Positions 1 to 10,380 of a DNA stretch of 64,000 nt are shown piece after piece (position 1 is the stretch's first letter; every line of letters begins with the position of its first letter). Source of the DNA: Siphonodentalium dalli (lineage: Eukaryota > Mollusca > Scaphopoda > Gadilida > Siphonodentaliidae); the NCBI GenBank assembly GCA_032622095.1, contig CP136061.1:37453797-37517796 (forward strand), written 5' to 3'. The position numbers were made by a program, and so were the translations under genes. A model generated the notes under the pieces. The model was given only the letters and a program-made list of their open reading frames with translations, did no database searches and was not told where the DNA came from.

Positions 1-10
1 TTAGTTAAAG

Positions 11-29
11 AAGGGGGGGGGGGGGGGGT
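11..29. repeat. poly-G run
   Basis: Uninterrupted G run at the left edge. Similar runs recur across the window, for example near 34,219-34,251, 34,721-34,747, 42,567, 49,717 (as C) and 50,668. They are prone to length error in assembly. Confidence 0.9.
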
Positions 30-46
30 TCAGTTTAGAATGTGGA

Positions 47-770
47 GCTTGGTAGCCCAGTGGTTAGAGTGTCAGACTTGTAATGGTGTTAACCCTTTAC
101 CCAACAAACCGGCCAAAACCGGCCAAATAAAGCTTCAACAGCCTAAAATATCTTCGGTCTGTCTCAATAGAACCATACACATATGGATATCATTGGAACC
201 GGCTCCTTGACCACATTGTGATAGATACAGTTATGCCCTGTGCCAATGCATTCTCTTATATATGCGAGTCGACCATAGGTCGCCTCGCATATATAAGAGA
301 ATGCATTGGCCTAAAAAAAATCTTTTTTTAACACTTTTTACCATTTTTTCTTACATTCTTTAACAATTTTATAATTTTTAATGTGTTAAGCCAATGCATT
401 CTCTTATATATGCGAGGCGACCTATGGTCGACTCGCATATATAAGAGAATGCATTGGCACAGGGCCCTTCTGTTGGGTAAAGGGTTAAGGCACCAGCATG
501 AGGTCGCGCCCGCGCCATTGGACTATCATCTCAACAGTGGCTTGGCCAGATTAATCCGTGTGTGTGCTGTACAGAGCCACACGCTGTTTCAAAAATTGCG
601 CCAGGTTGTGACCCTTGGGCAAGATAACTTGTACTGTGCTTGCTCAGTCATAACTAGACGAAAAATAGGGACCTGGTTGTTGGATAAGTGTAAGCCACTC
701 AGGTGAAGCACCTGCAAAATGACAGCAGGCACATTAGACTCGGCATTACTCAACAGCAGGGGTAATTAAA
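47..770 (+). mobile_element. tRNA-like SINE split by a piggyBac-like MITE
   Basis: Bases 47-88 resemble the 5' half of a tRNA: a D-arm/A-box-like stretch (TAGCCCAGTGGTTAGAG) is followed by an anticodon-arm-like stretch (GTCAGACTTGTAATG). The sequence stops at a TTAA MITE (89-488) and resumes after it. At about 590-710 the text CTTGGGCAAGATAACTTG, then TTGCTCAGTC and GGGACCTGG, is reminiscent of central domains seen in several metazoan SINEs. No poly-A tail or clear target duplication was found, so the 3' limit near 770 is approximate. A degenerate tRNA pseudogene is the alternative. Confidence 0.45.
89..488. mobile_element. TTAA MITE, type A1 (piggyBac-like), copy 1
   Basis: TTAA at 89-92 and 485-488 bracket inverted termini CCCTTTACCCAACA. 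Inside are two perfect hairpins built on GCATTCTCTTATATATGCG, the second being the reverse complement of the first, separated by an A/T-rich spacer of about 100 bp. The TTAA duplication and CCC...GGG ends fit the piggyBac superfamily (family knowledge). It carries no transposase, so it is non-autonomous. The insertion splits a SINE-like sequence. Confidence 0.85.
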
Positions 771-1038
771 ATTGCTCAGAGCCCTCGCGGGGATATGCAC
801 TATACAATTCCCATTATTACCATAGATGGAAAAAGGGAGAAACATCTCCTTCCCAACATTAACAGTTTTTTTTTTACCTCGCTTGAAATCAATTATTTGG
901 ACACGATTACCCTATGATTTGCGAAGTGATACATACGCTTTGATAAATATGTCGGGGTTTGAACCAGCACCAATGCTACCTCATCTAGCCAAGACTACTG
1001 AGATGGTATACATGACCTAACCACCTCAGCTATGGGGA
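771..1038. other. unassigned sequence
   Basis: No gene, RNA or repeat recognised. Short frames here have no recognisable domain. Confidence 0.5.
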
Positions 1039-1294
1039 CATCCCTTTCATGATGGGAACTGAGCTGGTGCAGCATTAAGATCCTGTGCCAGTGCAATCTT
1101 AAATGCGAGTCTCCTATAGGGAGCCTCGCATATATAAGAGAATGCACTGGCTTACAAGGCAAAGATACATATTGTTAGGTCAATGTATTCTCTTATATAT
1201 GCGAGGCTCCCTATGTGAGACTCACATATATAAGAGAATGCATTCGCACAGGATGTTCGCAAACTTTCAGGAAGCTCCAGTCATGTGAGGGTTA
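1039..1294. mobile_element. TTAA MITE, type A2
   Basis: The left end reads ATCCCTTTCATGATGGGA, with its TTAA degraded. The right end is GGTTAA-like with TTAA at 1291-1294. Contains the two GCATTCTCTTATATATGCG-type hairpins and the A2-specific shoulders GCTGGTGCAGCATTAA (left) and AGGAAGCTCCAGTCATG (right). Confidence 0.75.
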
Positions 1295-1347
1295 AAACGG
1301 AAGCTGTTGCACCGAGATTCGAGCTACGTATCAGTCTGAACATGGGT

Positions 1348-1563
1348 TTAACCCTTTCAGTGCCAAGTCCGATTTTTGTATCAACCCATATTTCCTTGAT
1401 CATTTTTCAAATTTATTGATTATAATAATGTGATACATTGATGGAAAGAGCTCTTAAGAGCTCTTTCCATCAATGTATCACATTATTAAAATCCATAAAT
1501 TTGAAAAATGATCAAGGAAATATGGGTTGATACAAAAATCGGACTTGGCACTGAAAGGGTTAA
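1348..1563. mobile_element. TTAA MITE, type A3, near-perfect palindrome
   Basis: TTAA at 1348-1351 and 1560-1563. The termini are CCCTTTCAGTGCCAAG and its reverse complement. The whole 208 bp between is one near-perfect palindrome centred on AGAGCTCTTAAGAGCTCT near 1,455. It has the A3 terminus but lacks the GCATTCTCTTATATATGCG hairpins seen in the A3 copy at 54.4 kb. Confidence 0.8.
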
Positions 1564-1738
1564 AGGTCGACAAATACAGAACGGATCTACCATTATATTG
1601 GAACAGCAGAACAACTTCCTCTGAAATTTTATCTGTGACTGCATGTACAATATACTGGTACTGGCGTATATATCAGATGGAGGCGCTGACTCAGTATGAG
1701 TGGTCATTGCTTCCATGTGAACAAATTCTCCTTTCGAA

Positions 1739-2293
1739 TCGCAATGGCCATGTATCGATCGGAATGGAAATGTATCGATCGGAATGGCCATGTATCGATA
1801 GGAATAGCAATGTATCAATCGGTATGGCCATGTATCGATCAGAATGGCAATTTATCAATCGGTATGGCCATGTATCGATCAGAATGGCAATGTATCGATC
1901 GGAACTGCAATGTATCGATCGGAACTGCAATGTATCGATCAGAACGGCAATGTATCGATCGGAACAACCATGTATCGATCGGAATGGCAATGTATCGATC
2001 GGAATGACCATGTATCGATCGGATTGGCCATGCATCGATCAGAATGGCCATGTAGCAATCAGAACAGCAATATATCGATCGGAAACGGCCATGTATCGAT
2101 CGGAATGGCAATGTAACGATCGGAATGGCCATGTATCGATCGGAATGGCAATGTATCGATCAGAATGGCCATATATCGATCAGAACGGCAATGTATCGAT
2201 CGGAACGGCAATGTATCGATCGGAACGGCAATGTATCAATCGGAACGGTAATGTATTGATCGGAATGGCAATGTATCGATCAGAATGGCCATG
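1739..2293. repeat. 20-bp minisatellite, about 28 units
   Basis: Head-to-tail array of a 20-bp unit of the form ATGGCAATGTATCGATCGGA with point variants and one 1-bp insertion near 2,083. Because 20 is not a multiple of 3, all frames rotate, which explains repetitive open frames on both strands. These are not considered genes. Confidence 0.95.
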
Positions 2294-2565
2294 TAATTTT
2301 AATTTAAATTAATTATGTTTTGTGAAAAATTAAAACTTATTGCAACATATATGGTCTTAGTGTCGCACTATATTAGTCTGCAGACAGGACAAATTCATTG
2401 TTGAATGCCAAGGTATGTTGAGATAACAAGGACTACCTTGATACTCTGTGATAATCAGCAATTTTAAGCAAGACCTGATCAGACTCTGCAAAATAATGGA
2501 CCAAGTTCCAATTGTAAAATGAAGTTATGTAACTATGTGGACCCTAGGCTTTTTAGCAGAAGAGA
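2294..2565. other. unassigned sequence
   Basis: A/T-rich sequence with no gene or repeat recognised. Confidence 0.5.
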
Positions 2566-2948
2566 TTAAGCCTTTCATGGCGGGAGCTGCGCTGGTGCAG
2601 CATTAAATATGCTGTGCCAGTGCATTCTCTTAGATATCCCTTTCATGACTGGAGCTTCCTTAATTTTTGCAAAAACCCTGTGCCAATGCATTCTCTTATA
2701 TATGCGAGTTGGGCACCTCGCATATATAAGAGAATGCATTGATGTAACAATATTTACCATGATCTTGTAAGCCATTGGGAGCCTCGCATATATAAGAGAA
2801 TATGCACTGGGTTTCAAAGTAAATATTGTTAGTCCAATGTATTCTCTTATATTTGAGTGACTCCCTTATGGGAGACTTGAACATATAAGAGAATGCACTG
2901 GCACAGGGTTTCGCAAAATTTCAAGAAGCTCCAGTCATGAAGTGTTAA
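2566..2948. mobile_element. TTAA MITE, type A2, internally rearranged
   Basis: The left end is TTAAGCCTTTCATGG and the right TTAA lies at 2945-2948. A second A2-type left shoulder (CCCTTTCATGACTGGAGC near 2,637) lies inside it, so this copy looks like one A2 element inserted in or recombined with another. It has four or more hairpin arms of the shared module. Confidence 0.7.
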
Positions 2949-4097
2949 TATAAATAAATTCTGGCCTTGGCAATTTTACAGCTTTGAGAAGTTTCTGTTA
3001 ATTAACACGGGTGTGTCCTCACTGTCTTCTGATGTGGCATGGCGAATGTAGTTCAGAATGTCTAGTAAGCAAGAAAATTGTACTCAACTTCATCAAGTTA
3101 ATACTTAGTTTTTACTAATGATCTAATAATACTCCATTTTTTTCGTCCAGTGACGAAACAGTAAATAATATTCAATTAACCTGAACGTTCTATGTGTTGG
3201 CAGGCACATACCATCAGTAAATATATAACCTCAACATACAGAGAAATACCACAGTTATGCAGGAATAGTGGGTGGAGAAATAACGCAATCGCGAATTCCT
3301 CAAAAATCCTAATTAACATAGAGAGATAGTTCATAGAGGTTATACATGTAGTTTATGGAGGTTATATATTACCGAACCTTTATTCATGTAATTACCAGTG
3401 GTTTTTCCAGCCAATTAAAATTAGGGACATATTATCATAACTTAACTCGCCTTTAATTTATTTTCTTAATAAAACATGTTAAAGGCATGGGCGGAGTTCG
3501 TTGCAGAAATATTCATATTTGTTCAAATCGCCATCAACAGAAGGAATATTAAAATACATATAGTTTTGTTCATATGCCAAACATAATCAGCACGTAAATA
3601 GTATATTGTCGTCAAGACGTACGATGGTGTATGTAAACAAGAGCCTGCTCGTGTTACCAAAGTTTTGCTTCTGTATACATAATACAGCGCAATTATATTG
3701 GTTAATCACATAGTCACATACAAATGATATAAATGCTCTTTATTATTTCCATATCAGGAAAACAGTAACAAATAACGCTCTTTATGTTTACCATATCCGG
3801 ATCTAAACAAAAGATAGGTTCTGTAACGTTTTTTGCTTTTGTTTACATAACAAAGGAAAAACATTTGACAATAACATACTGTTTATGCCATATTTCTGAT
3901 TGGTATAAGAACAAAGTCTGCCAATGCCGCCCGTATCTTTAAAGTTTCAAGTTTTAAACCAATGGAGTGAATGGATGGATGGATGGATGGTTTGACTCTT
4001 TGTCATTTCAGCGGCTATGCCATATCATGTCAGTTTTATTGGTGGAAGAATTTATGAGCAAGCAAGCAAGAAATTTGCCCAGACACACTAATCAGGT
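2949..4097. other. unassigned AT-rich sequence
   Basis: No coding frame of substance. Contains a short (ATGG)n run at about 3,969-3,989 and repeated CTCTTTAT words around 3,735-3,790 that also occur near 46.9 kb and 61.0 kb, hinting at an old dispersed repeat. Confidence 0.5.
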
Positions 4098-4312
4098 TAT
4101 AGTAATGCCATAAATAATCGACTCCTTAACCACAGCAGAATTATGGTTAACTTTTCAGGATTTAGTCGGAAATATGGCTTGTTGCCATTCATCGGAAAGC
4201 TCTGTGAGATCTTTCCAATGAATGGCAACAATCCATATTTCCGACTAAATCCTGAAAAGTTACCCATAATTCTGCTGTGTTTAAGGAGTTGATTATTTAG
4301 GGCATTACTGTA
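4098..4312. mobile_element. Palindromic Tc1/mariner-like MITE (family B)
   Basis: Near-perfect palindrome with termini (C)AGTAATGCC and GGGCATTACTG. The arms carry GGATTTAGTCGGAAATATGG and its complement. Other copies show a TA duplication outside CAGTAATGCCC, which fits the Tc1/mariner group. No transposase frame. Confidence 0.8.
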
Positions 4313-4517
4313 CACTTCCTTTGTGAGGAACATGTGAATATTGGGAATGGAATATGTCACTGGCATTGCATGAGGTGTTAACCCTTTCTTTACTAAGTGG
4401 ATTCTCCCACTCAGTTATAGGAGCATACATTGGAATTGTATATTATTGATCTAGAGGGATGTTCAGGTAATACAATCAGATGACAGACAGACAAAATGAC
4501 AATACAATTAAGTACAG

Positions 4518-5141
4518 CAAGCCTGAGAATAGTGTGCCTGTCATATGTAGAATGAGGTCAACAGAGGGTGAATTTAGTGACACTATCCTGCATAGCGGGC
4601 AAGCATCACCAAATTCACAATCTGGGGACCTCATTGTGCATGGCTTCATCTGCTATGGGAGACATACAGTAATGCCCTAAATAATCAACTCCTTAACCAC
4701 AGCAGAATTATGGGTAACTTTTCAGGAAATTTGGCTTGTTGGCATTCATTGGAAAGCTCTCCTGAAAAGTTACCAATAATTATACTGTGGTCAAGGAGTC
4801 GATTATTTAGGGCATTACTGTAGATTGAGGTTCCCAAATGGTGAATATTGTGATGTACACCCATTGGGAACCTCGATTATGCATTGTGTCGTCTGCCAAT
4901 TTGGGGATATAGAAAAACTAAACTAAAAAAAGAAATAGAATCTATGTGAAGAATTTTCTATAGAAATTTTCTATAGAAATTTTATAATAAAGAAACTTTC
5001 CAGAGAAGATGAGGCCTAAGATGAATTAGGTACCCAGAGGGGGAATTTGGTGATGCTAGCCCACTATGCGGGATAGCGTCACTAAATACACCCTCTAGGG
5101 ACCTCATTCTGCAAATGACAGACACGCTATAATCAGGCTTG
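4518..5141. mobile_element. hAT-like MITE (family C, long form), 8-bp TSD
   Basis: Perfect 8-bp direct repeat AAGTACAG at 4510-4517 and 5142-5149 flanks termini CAAGCCTGA and TCAGGCTTG. Each end holds a palindrome of the type GAATGAGGTCCCCAGAGG. The centre carries the A/T-rich block found in the other long copies. A family B element sits inside at 4,667-4,820. An 8-bp duplication is the hAT signature (family knowledge). Confidence 0.85.
4667..4820. mobile_element. Family B MITE nested in family C
   Basis: CAGTAATGCCC...GGCATTACTG with TA at 4665-4666 and 4821-4822, inside the 4,518-5,141 element. One arm is shortened compared with the 215-bp copies. Confidence 0.85.
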
Positions 5142-5239
5142 AAGTACAGAAGCATTCGTCGGTGAGAAATGTTTAAATAATAAGTTGATGGTCATTTGTT
5201 GAACTTATTAATTATCTCAACATTTCATTTTAGGGATAC

Positions 5240-5501
5240 AAGCCTTGAAATAGGGTGTCTGTCATTTGCAGAATGAGGTCCCCAGAGGGTGAATTTAGTG
5301 ATGTTGCCCCGCATAGCGGGCTAGCATCACCAAATTCACCCTCTGGGAACCTCATTCTGCTGAGGTGTAAGCAGAATGAGGTTCCCAGAGGGTGAATTTG
5401 GTGATGCTAGCCCGCTATGCGGGGTAACATCACTAAATTGAGTAAATTCACCCTCTGGGGACCTCATTCTGCAAATGACAGACACCCTATTTCAAGGCTT
5501 G
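5240..5501. mobile_element. hAT-like MITE (family C), two palindromes
   Basis: Ends CAAGCCTTGAAATAGGGTG and CACCCTATTTCAAGGCTTG. Two GAATGAGGTCCCCAGAGG palindromes are joined by a short TGAGGTGTAAG linker. The flanks do not form a clear 8-bp repeat in this copy. Confidence 0.8.
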
Positions 5502-6894
5502 CCAATGAGTATTTAGTATTTAGAAAGGGTGTAAATGAGTCACTGCCCACCTCCCCCATTATGAATGTTGAAATGATGTATACATGTATGTGTAAGTACA
5601 ATTTATATAACAACTCTCTTATGGGGTTTCCACGCATACATGTAGCCTAACTCCAGATGTGTTTTTCTGTCTGTTCCTGCTTTTATTACCGGGACACCCC
5701 CTCCAAATGAATAATAGACCCTTCCAATGTATACTTTTATAACTGAATGGGAGAATCCATTTAGTATAGAAAGGAATTTATCATCGTCAGGGAGATATTT
5801 CATCCAGGTTATTATTAATTACCAGACCTTTTTTCCATGTAATTTCCTATATAACAGGAAACAGATGCCAGATAAACTCAATAGCGTTTGATTGATGTGT
5901 CTGTTCCATGGGGTATTATTCTATTGAAAACCATAATTGTTTGATGGAATATTCACATGGGGCCAATGACAAAATTAAGGAAACATATTTAATAGGTACA
6001 TAGTAAAAAAGAAAAAAAAAGTGTTAACTTTAATGTTGAAATTGAAATTTAAGTTTTATGTTGAAATTATAACTTTTATCTAAATATTTTAACTTTATCT
6101 CAAAATTTTAACATTCATCACGAAATTTTAACTTTTTTCTAAAAATTTTATCTTTTTTTCTAAATTTTTTAACTGTTATGCTGTATATATATTTTATTAC
6201 ATGATCCTACCCTTATTCCATTCAATAAACCCATTCTATAAATTGTGATATTAAACGTTCGTTTAATAACAGGAAATAGTGCCAGGTGACATTTGACTTC
6301 TGGTTTGTCGTCTCTTTACATTCCGTATGCTACGTCTCAAAATACTATGGCTTCAATATTTTTCCAACAAACTATAATGAATGAAGAGTTATGATATTAA
6401 ATATACGCCATTAAATACGCCAAAGAGTCTTTATTTATCTGGGACTATTTCTTTACGCGGACAAACAACGCATAGTTACGTGAAACTTTATCGCATGCCT
6501 TATAGAAGCCGATGTTAGTTTCGCGTCTCATTTGTTGATGTAAGAGTATTTTGTCGAGTTTTCGGATCATGTAATAAATAGAATCTCTATATACGCACTG
6601 GGTAGGCTACAGTAATGCTCGAAGGACATTATTATATCTCGTTCTGGATAAACGTCCTCAGAAGGAGAGGAGACTGAGGAGTTGATTAAATTCTACTTTA
6701 CCACTGGCCTAAAATACGGGATGAACACAAAATAGTGCTTGATTGATCTGTCTGTTCTAGGGGGGTATTATTCCATTGAAGGCAATAATAGTTTGATGGA
6801 ATATTCACAAGGGGCCAATGAGAGTATGACTATGCTAATGTGATGTATATTTTAAAGCAATGATCCAAAAGTACTTAGAGAATAATCATATTAT
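5502..6894. other. unassigned sequence with internal direct repeat
   Basis: No gene recognised. An 88-bp stretch at about 5,895-5,985 recurs at about 6,743-6,830 (shared words TGATGGAATATTCACA and GGGGCCAATGA). Between them 6,000-6,180 is a degenerate AAATTTTAACTTT-rich repeat. Confidence 0.6.
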
Positions 6895-6989
6895 GATTGG
6901 AAGCTGCCAGACTCAAAGTATGAATTAAGGCTACGGAGTGGTATCCAGCCCGGTCATGAATCATATTGAAACTCAAGGGTGTCAGTGTG
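6895..6989. repeat. dispersed repeat, also at 13.5 kb
   Basis: Sequence around GAAGCTGCCAGACTCAAAG is closely matched at 13,505-13,595. The matching upstream text near 7,930-8,000 and 13,270-13,320 (shared GAGAATTTGCATATAA-like words) suggests a longer old family. Confidence 0.55.
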
Positions 6990-7780
6990 CAAGACTGGAT
7001 ATAGTGTGTCTGACCTATGCAAAAGGAGATCCTCAAAAGGTTAATTTAGTGACGCTATCCAGCATGTCGGGCTATCATAACCAAATTCACTCCCTGGAGA
7101 CGCCATTGTGCTCAGGCCTCAACTGCTATGGGAGACCTACAGTAATGCCCAAAATAATTGACTCCTTAACCACAGCAGAATTATGGGTAACTTTTCAGGA
7201 TTTAGTCGGAAAAATGGCTTGTTGCCATTCATCGGAAAGCACTCACTGAGAGCTTTCCGATGAATGGCAACAAGCCATATTTCCGACTAAATCCTGAAAA
7301 GTTACCCATAATTATTCTGTGGTTATGGAGTCGATTATTTAGAGCATTACTGTGTCTGACGTATGCAAAAGGAAATCCTCAAAAGGTTAATTTAGTGAAG
7401 CTATCCAGCACAGCGGGCTATCATAACCAAATTTACTCCCTGGGGACCCCATTGTGCTTAGGCCTCAACTGCTATGGGAGACCTAGGATCAGATGGAAAC
7501 TTCCCAGTTGAAGTTGGTGATGTTAACTCATCAGTCACCTCGATTATGCATTTTTTGCAAATTATTGGATACAGAAACAAAAAGATGAAAAAAGTAACTA
7601 AAAACAATGTTAATTTCGGACTATAGATACCTCCCAGAAGATGAGGCCTGAGCAGAATGAGGTTCCCAGAGGGTGAATTTGGTGATACTACCCGGCTGTG
7701 TGGGAAAGCGTCACTAAATGCACCCTCTGGGACCTCATTCTGGAAATGTCAGACACACTATATCGGATTATCCAGGCTTG
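6990..7780. mobile_element. Family C element with internal duplication and nested family B
   Basis: Starts CAAGACTGGATATAG and ends ATCCAGGCTTG at 7,780. A segment of about 140 bp (GTGTCTGACCTATGCAAAAG to CTGCTATGGGAGACC) is present both before (about 6,997-7,137) and after (about 7,352-7,482) the family B insertion. No 8-bp flank match was found. The right part carries the usual GAATGAGGTTCCCAGAGG palindrome. Confidence 0.7.
7140..7352. mobile_element. Family B MITE nested in family C
   Basis: CAGTAATGCCC at 7,140 with TA at 7138-7139. The right end is GCATTACTG at 7,352, where the expected TA is not preserved. Full-length palindrome of about 213 bp. Confidence 0.8.
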
Positions 7781-8096
7781 AATAGAATCATCATCTCATT
7801 GTGCTTATTTCAGTGTCTCAACTTCATAATTCAATACTCAAACTGTCTGGTTAAAAAATGAAACAAACAATCATTAATTGTGAAAAATCCAACCACACTG
7901 GCTATATTTAACACTGCACTCGGGACTACGTTAAAAAACACAAGGAAATTATTTCACTAACGAAAGAATTTGCATATAAATAAATTACTAAAAAAATATG
8001 TATATTTAACATTGTGTGCTGCCAAATTGGATAACAAATTTATGAAAATAACTATGTGGAGCAAGAAATTTCACACCAGTATACATGTAGCCTTGT
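7781..8096. other. unassigned sequence
   Basis: No gene recognised. Partly matched by 13,080-13,330 (dispersed repeat). Confidence 0.5.
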
Positions 8097-8364
8097 TTAA
8101 CCCTTATGTGATGGGAGCTGTGCTGATGCAGCATTAAAGATACTGTGCCAGTGCATTCTCTTATATATGTGAGTCTCCCATTGGGAGCTTCATATATATA
8201 AGAGAATGCACTGGCTTACAAAGTCAAGGTAAATATTGTTACTGTTAGGCCAATGTATTCTCTTATATATGCGAGGCTCCCTATGACAGACTCACATATA
8301 TAAGAGAATGCAGTGGCACAGGGTTTCTAAAAAATTCAGGAAGCTCCAGTCATGGAATGGTTAA
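8097..8364. mobile_element. TTAA MITE, type A2
   Basis: TTAA at 8097-8100 and 8361-8364. Two hairpins of the shared module and the A2 shoulders are present. Confidence 0.8.
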
Positions 8365-8735
8365 TTATATGTCACCTTGCTTGATGTTTGAAATTGATAT
8401 AAGTGCTTCGTGACTGTGTGCTCAAAGAACCACGGATATCTAAAAAAAACTGATTTGCATAATTAGTGTTAATAAATAATAAAAGGTTGCCGACGCCTGA
8501 AAAGGTGGCCTTTTAGTAAGGATAGCTTTTTTCTTAACTCTGTCAAAATTCATCAGACTGTGACAAAATTCAAACTTGGCCTTTGTTTTCTGAAATTTGA
8601 ACGACGTATATAGCAAATATCAAGAAATTCAGCTGAATTTAAAAACAATCAACTAAAGTTATCATCCAGAAACCAAAATAATTGACAAATTTTAAGTCGA
8701 CAAGGACCATAACTCTGGCAAGAAATGGGTGTTGT
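8365..8735. other. unassigned sequence
   Basis: No coding or repeat content recognised beyond a CATAACTCTGG word near 8,708 that also occurs in the pearl-like elements. Confidence 0.45.
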
Positions 8736-8870
8736 ATATAAGAGAATGCACTGGCTTACAAGGTCAAGGTAAATATTGTTAGGCCAATGCATTCTCTTAT
8801 ATATGTGAGGCTCCCTATGGGAGACACGCATATATAAAAGAATGCATTGGAACAGGTTTTTCGAAAAAAA
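8736..8870. mobile_element. TTAA MITE A2 fragment
   Basis: Contains GTATATAAGAGAATGCACTGG and a complete second hairpin. Both outer ends are missing. Confidence 0.7.
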
Positions 8871-8973
8871 TTTCATACTCAATACTCAGGTGGTATATAA
8901 AAAGTTAAAAATCCAACCGCATTGGTCAGAAATGGTAACACCCTCAAGATCTTATTATTATGTATATATCAAA

Positions 8974-9581
8974 CTAGAAGGTGACCCGACTTCGTCCGGG
9001 CTTTGACCTTGAATTGTCTATTTTGAAGGCCAAGGTCAAGTGGGGTCACGATTTGACCCGTCCAAAACACTGCCCGAACAAAAGTACCCGACAAAAGTAC
9101 CCGTCGAAATCCATCCGGTTTTACCCGATTTGACCTTGAATTGATCATTTTGAAGGTCAAGGTCAGGTCGGGGTCACGATTTGACCCTTCCAAAACACCC
9201 AGTGGACAAAAGTAACCCTATGTATAACATTTTGTCGAAATACCATCAAAATTGGCGATTTGACCTTGAATTGACCCGATTTCAAGGTCAAGGTCACGTC
9301 GCACGGGCAAATGAATATGCTTATGAGACTCCCCATATGAAAGTACCCCCACATACCAAGTTTCATCGAAATCATGTGATATTCGGGCGTTTGACCTTGA
9401 AATGACCCGATTTCAAGGTCAAGGTCACGTCGCACGGGCAAATTAATAGGTTTATGTCACTCCCCGACCGAAAATACCCACACATACCAAGTTTCATCGA
9501 AATCGGCTTGGCCGTTTTCGAGTCCATCGATTACAGACAGACACACACACACACACACACAGATCTTCCAAAATATATAAT
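8974..9581 (+). mobile_element. pearl/Helentron-like element, family I, copy 1
   Basis: Starts CTAGAAGGTGACCCGACTTC with a short palindrome (CCCGACTTCGTCCGGG). The body repeats TTTGACCTTGAATTG ... TTTCAAGGTCAAGGTC four to five times. The 3' side has an ACAGACAGACACACAC microsatellite and ends CAGATCTTCCAAAATATAT. Layout of 5' palindrome, tandem core and microsatellite near the 3' end fits bivalve pearl elements (family knowledge). No protein is encoded. Confidence 0.65.
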
Positions 9582-9584
9582 AGA

Positions 9585-10380
9585 CTAGAAGGTGACCCGA
9601 CTTCGTCCGGGCTTTGACCTTGAATTGTCCATTTTGAAGGTCAAGGTCAGGTGGGGGTCAAACACCAACACCCCAAAAATGGTGGAAATCGGCCCAGCGG
9701 ATACCGGGAAATCGGCCCAGCGGATACCGAGATACCCTATGCATCAAATTTTGTCCGTAAAAATCCGCCAGTTTAACCCGATTTGATTTCCACTCAAGTA
9801 TATAAACGCGCCTCATATACACACGCTCATGTATTATCAAGTTTCAAAGTAAAGATAAATTACCATCGGTGCCCGAGATATCGCCAAGACGTCTGAAACA
9901 GTCAAATGCATCGGCCGGTTAAGCGTTAACGTGATCTAACGTTATGACCTCTAACGACGTCATAGAAGTTACGCATTGTTTTTATCCTGATGGAAGATAG
10001 TACCACTTCTTCTTGATAATTGAGGCATGCAGTTAACTAAATCAGATACATACGCATTATATATCGTTGGAAAGAGGAAACATGAAAGATTCTCACAGTG
10101 TCATTATTATGACTGGCATTTTATTATTCGCGCTGTTTCGAATCGATTTGTAAGCACCGAACTCAAATGAAAGTCCCGTAACACAGCGAAAAAACAGATT
10201 TGACCTCGGCACGTGAAAAGTTTACCTCGGATCTGAAAATTAATAGGCCTATGTTACTCCCCGGCCGAACATACCCCCACATACCAAGTTTCATCGAAAT
10301 CGGGTCGGCCGTTTTCGAGTCCATCGATTACAGACAGCCAGATACACACACACACACACACTGATCTTCCAAAATATATG
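9585..10380 (+). mobile_element. pearl/Helentron-like element, family I, copy 2
   Basis: Same start (CTAGAAGGTGACCCGACTTC) and same end (GATCTTCCAAAATATATG) as copy 1, head to tail with it. The middle (9,780-10,230) is unlike copy 1 and is not recognised. It could be captured sequence. Confidence 0.6.

Larger units (their letters stand above)
4378..5778. mobile_element. possible large TTAA element with CCCTTTCTWTACTAA ends, filled by other insertions
   Basis: The left end reads TTAACCCTTTCTTTACTAAG (4378-4397). The matching inverse end TTTAGTATAGAAAGG lies at about 5,760-5,775, preceded by AACTGAATGGGAGAATCC, which is inverse to GGATTCTCCCACTCAGTT at 4,400. The two family C elements and one family B element listed separately lie between. 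The same end pair occurs at 48.2-48.8 kb. Confidence 0.5.

Noticed and set aside
47-88. Functional tRNA-Thr gene
   Set aside because: Only the 5' half is present and it is interrupted. No acceptor or proper T-arm, so SINE or pseudogene is more likely.
383-706. Many short frames containing ILLYMRG and IYKRMHW
   Set aside because: Translations of the GCATTCTCTTATATATGCG hairpins of TTAA MITEs, recurring wherever the MITE does.
1486-2312. Several overlapping frames with MYRSEWPC-like repeats
   Set aside because: Product of the 20-bp minisatellite read in rotating frames.
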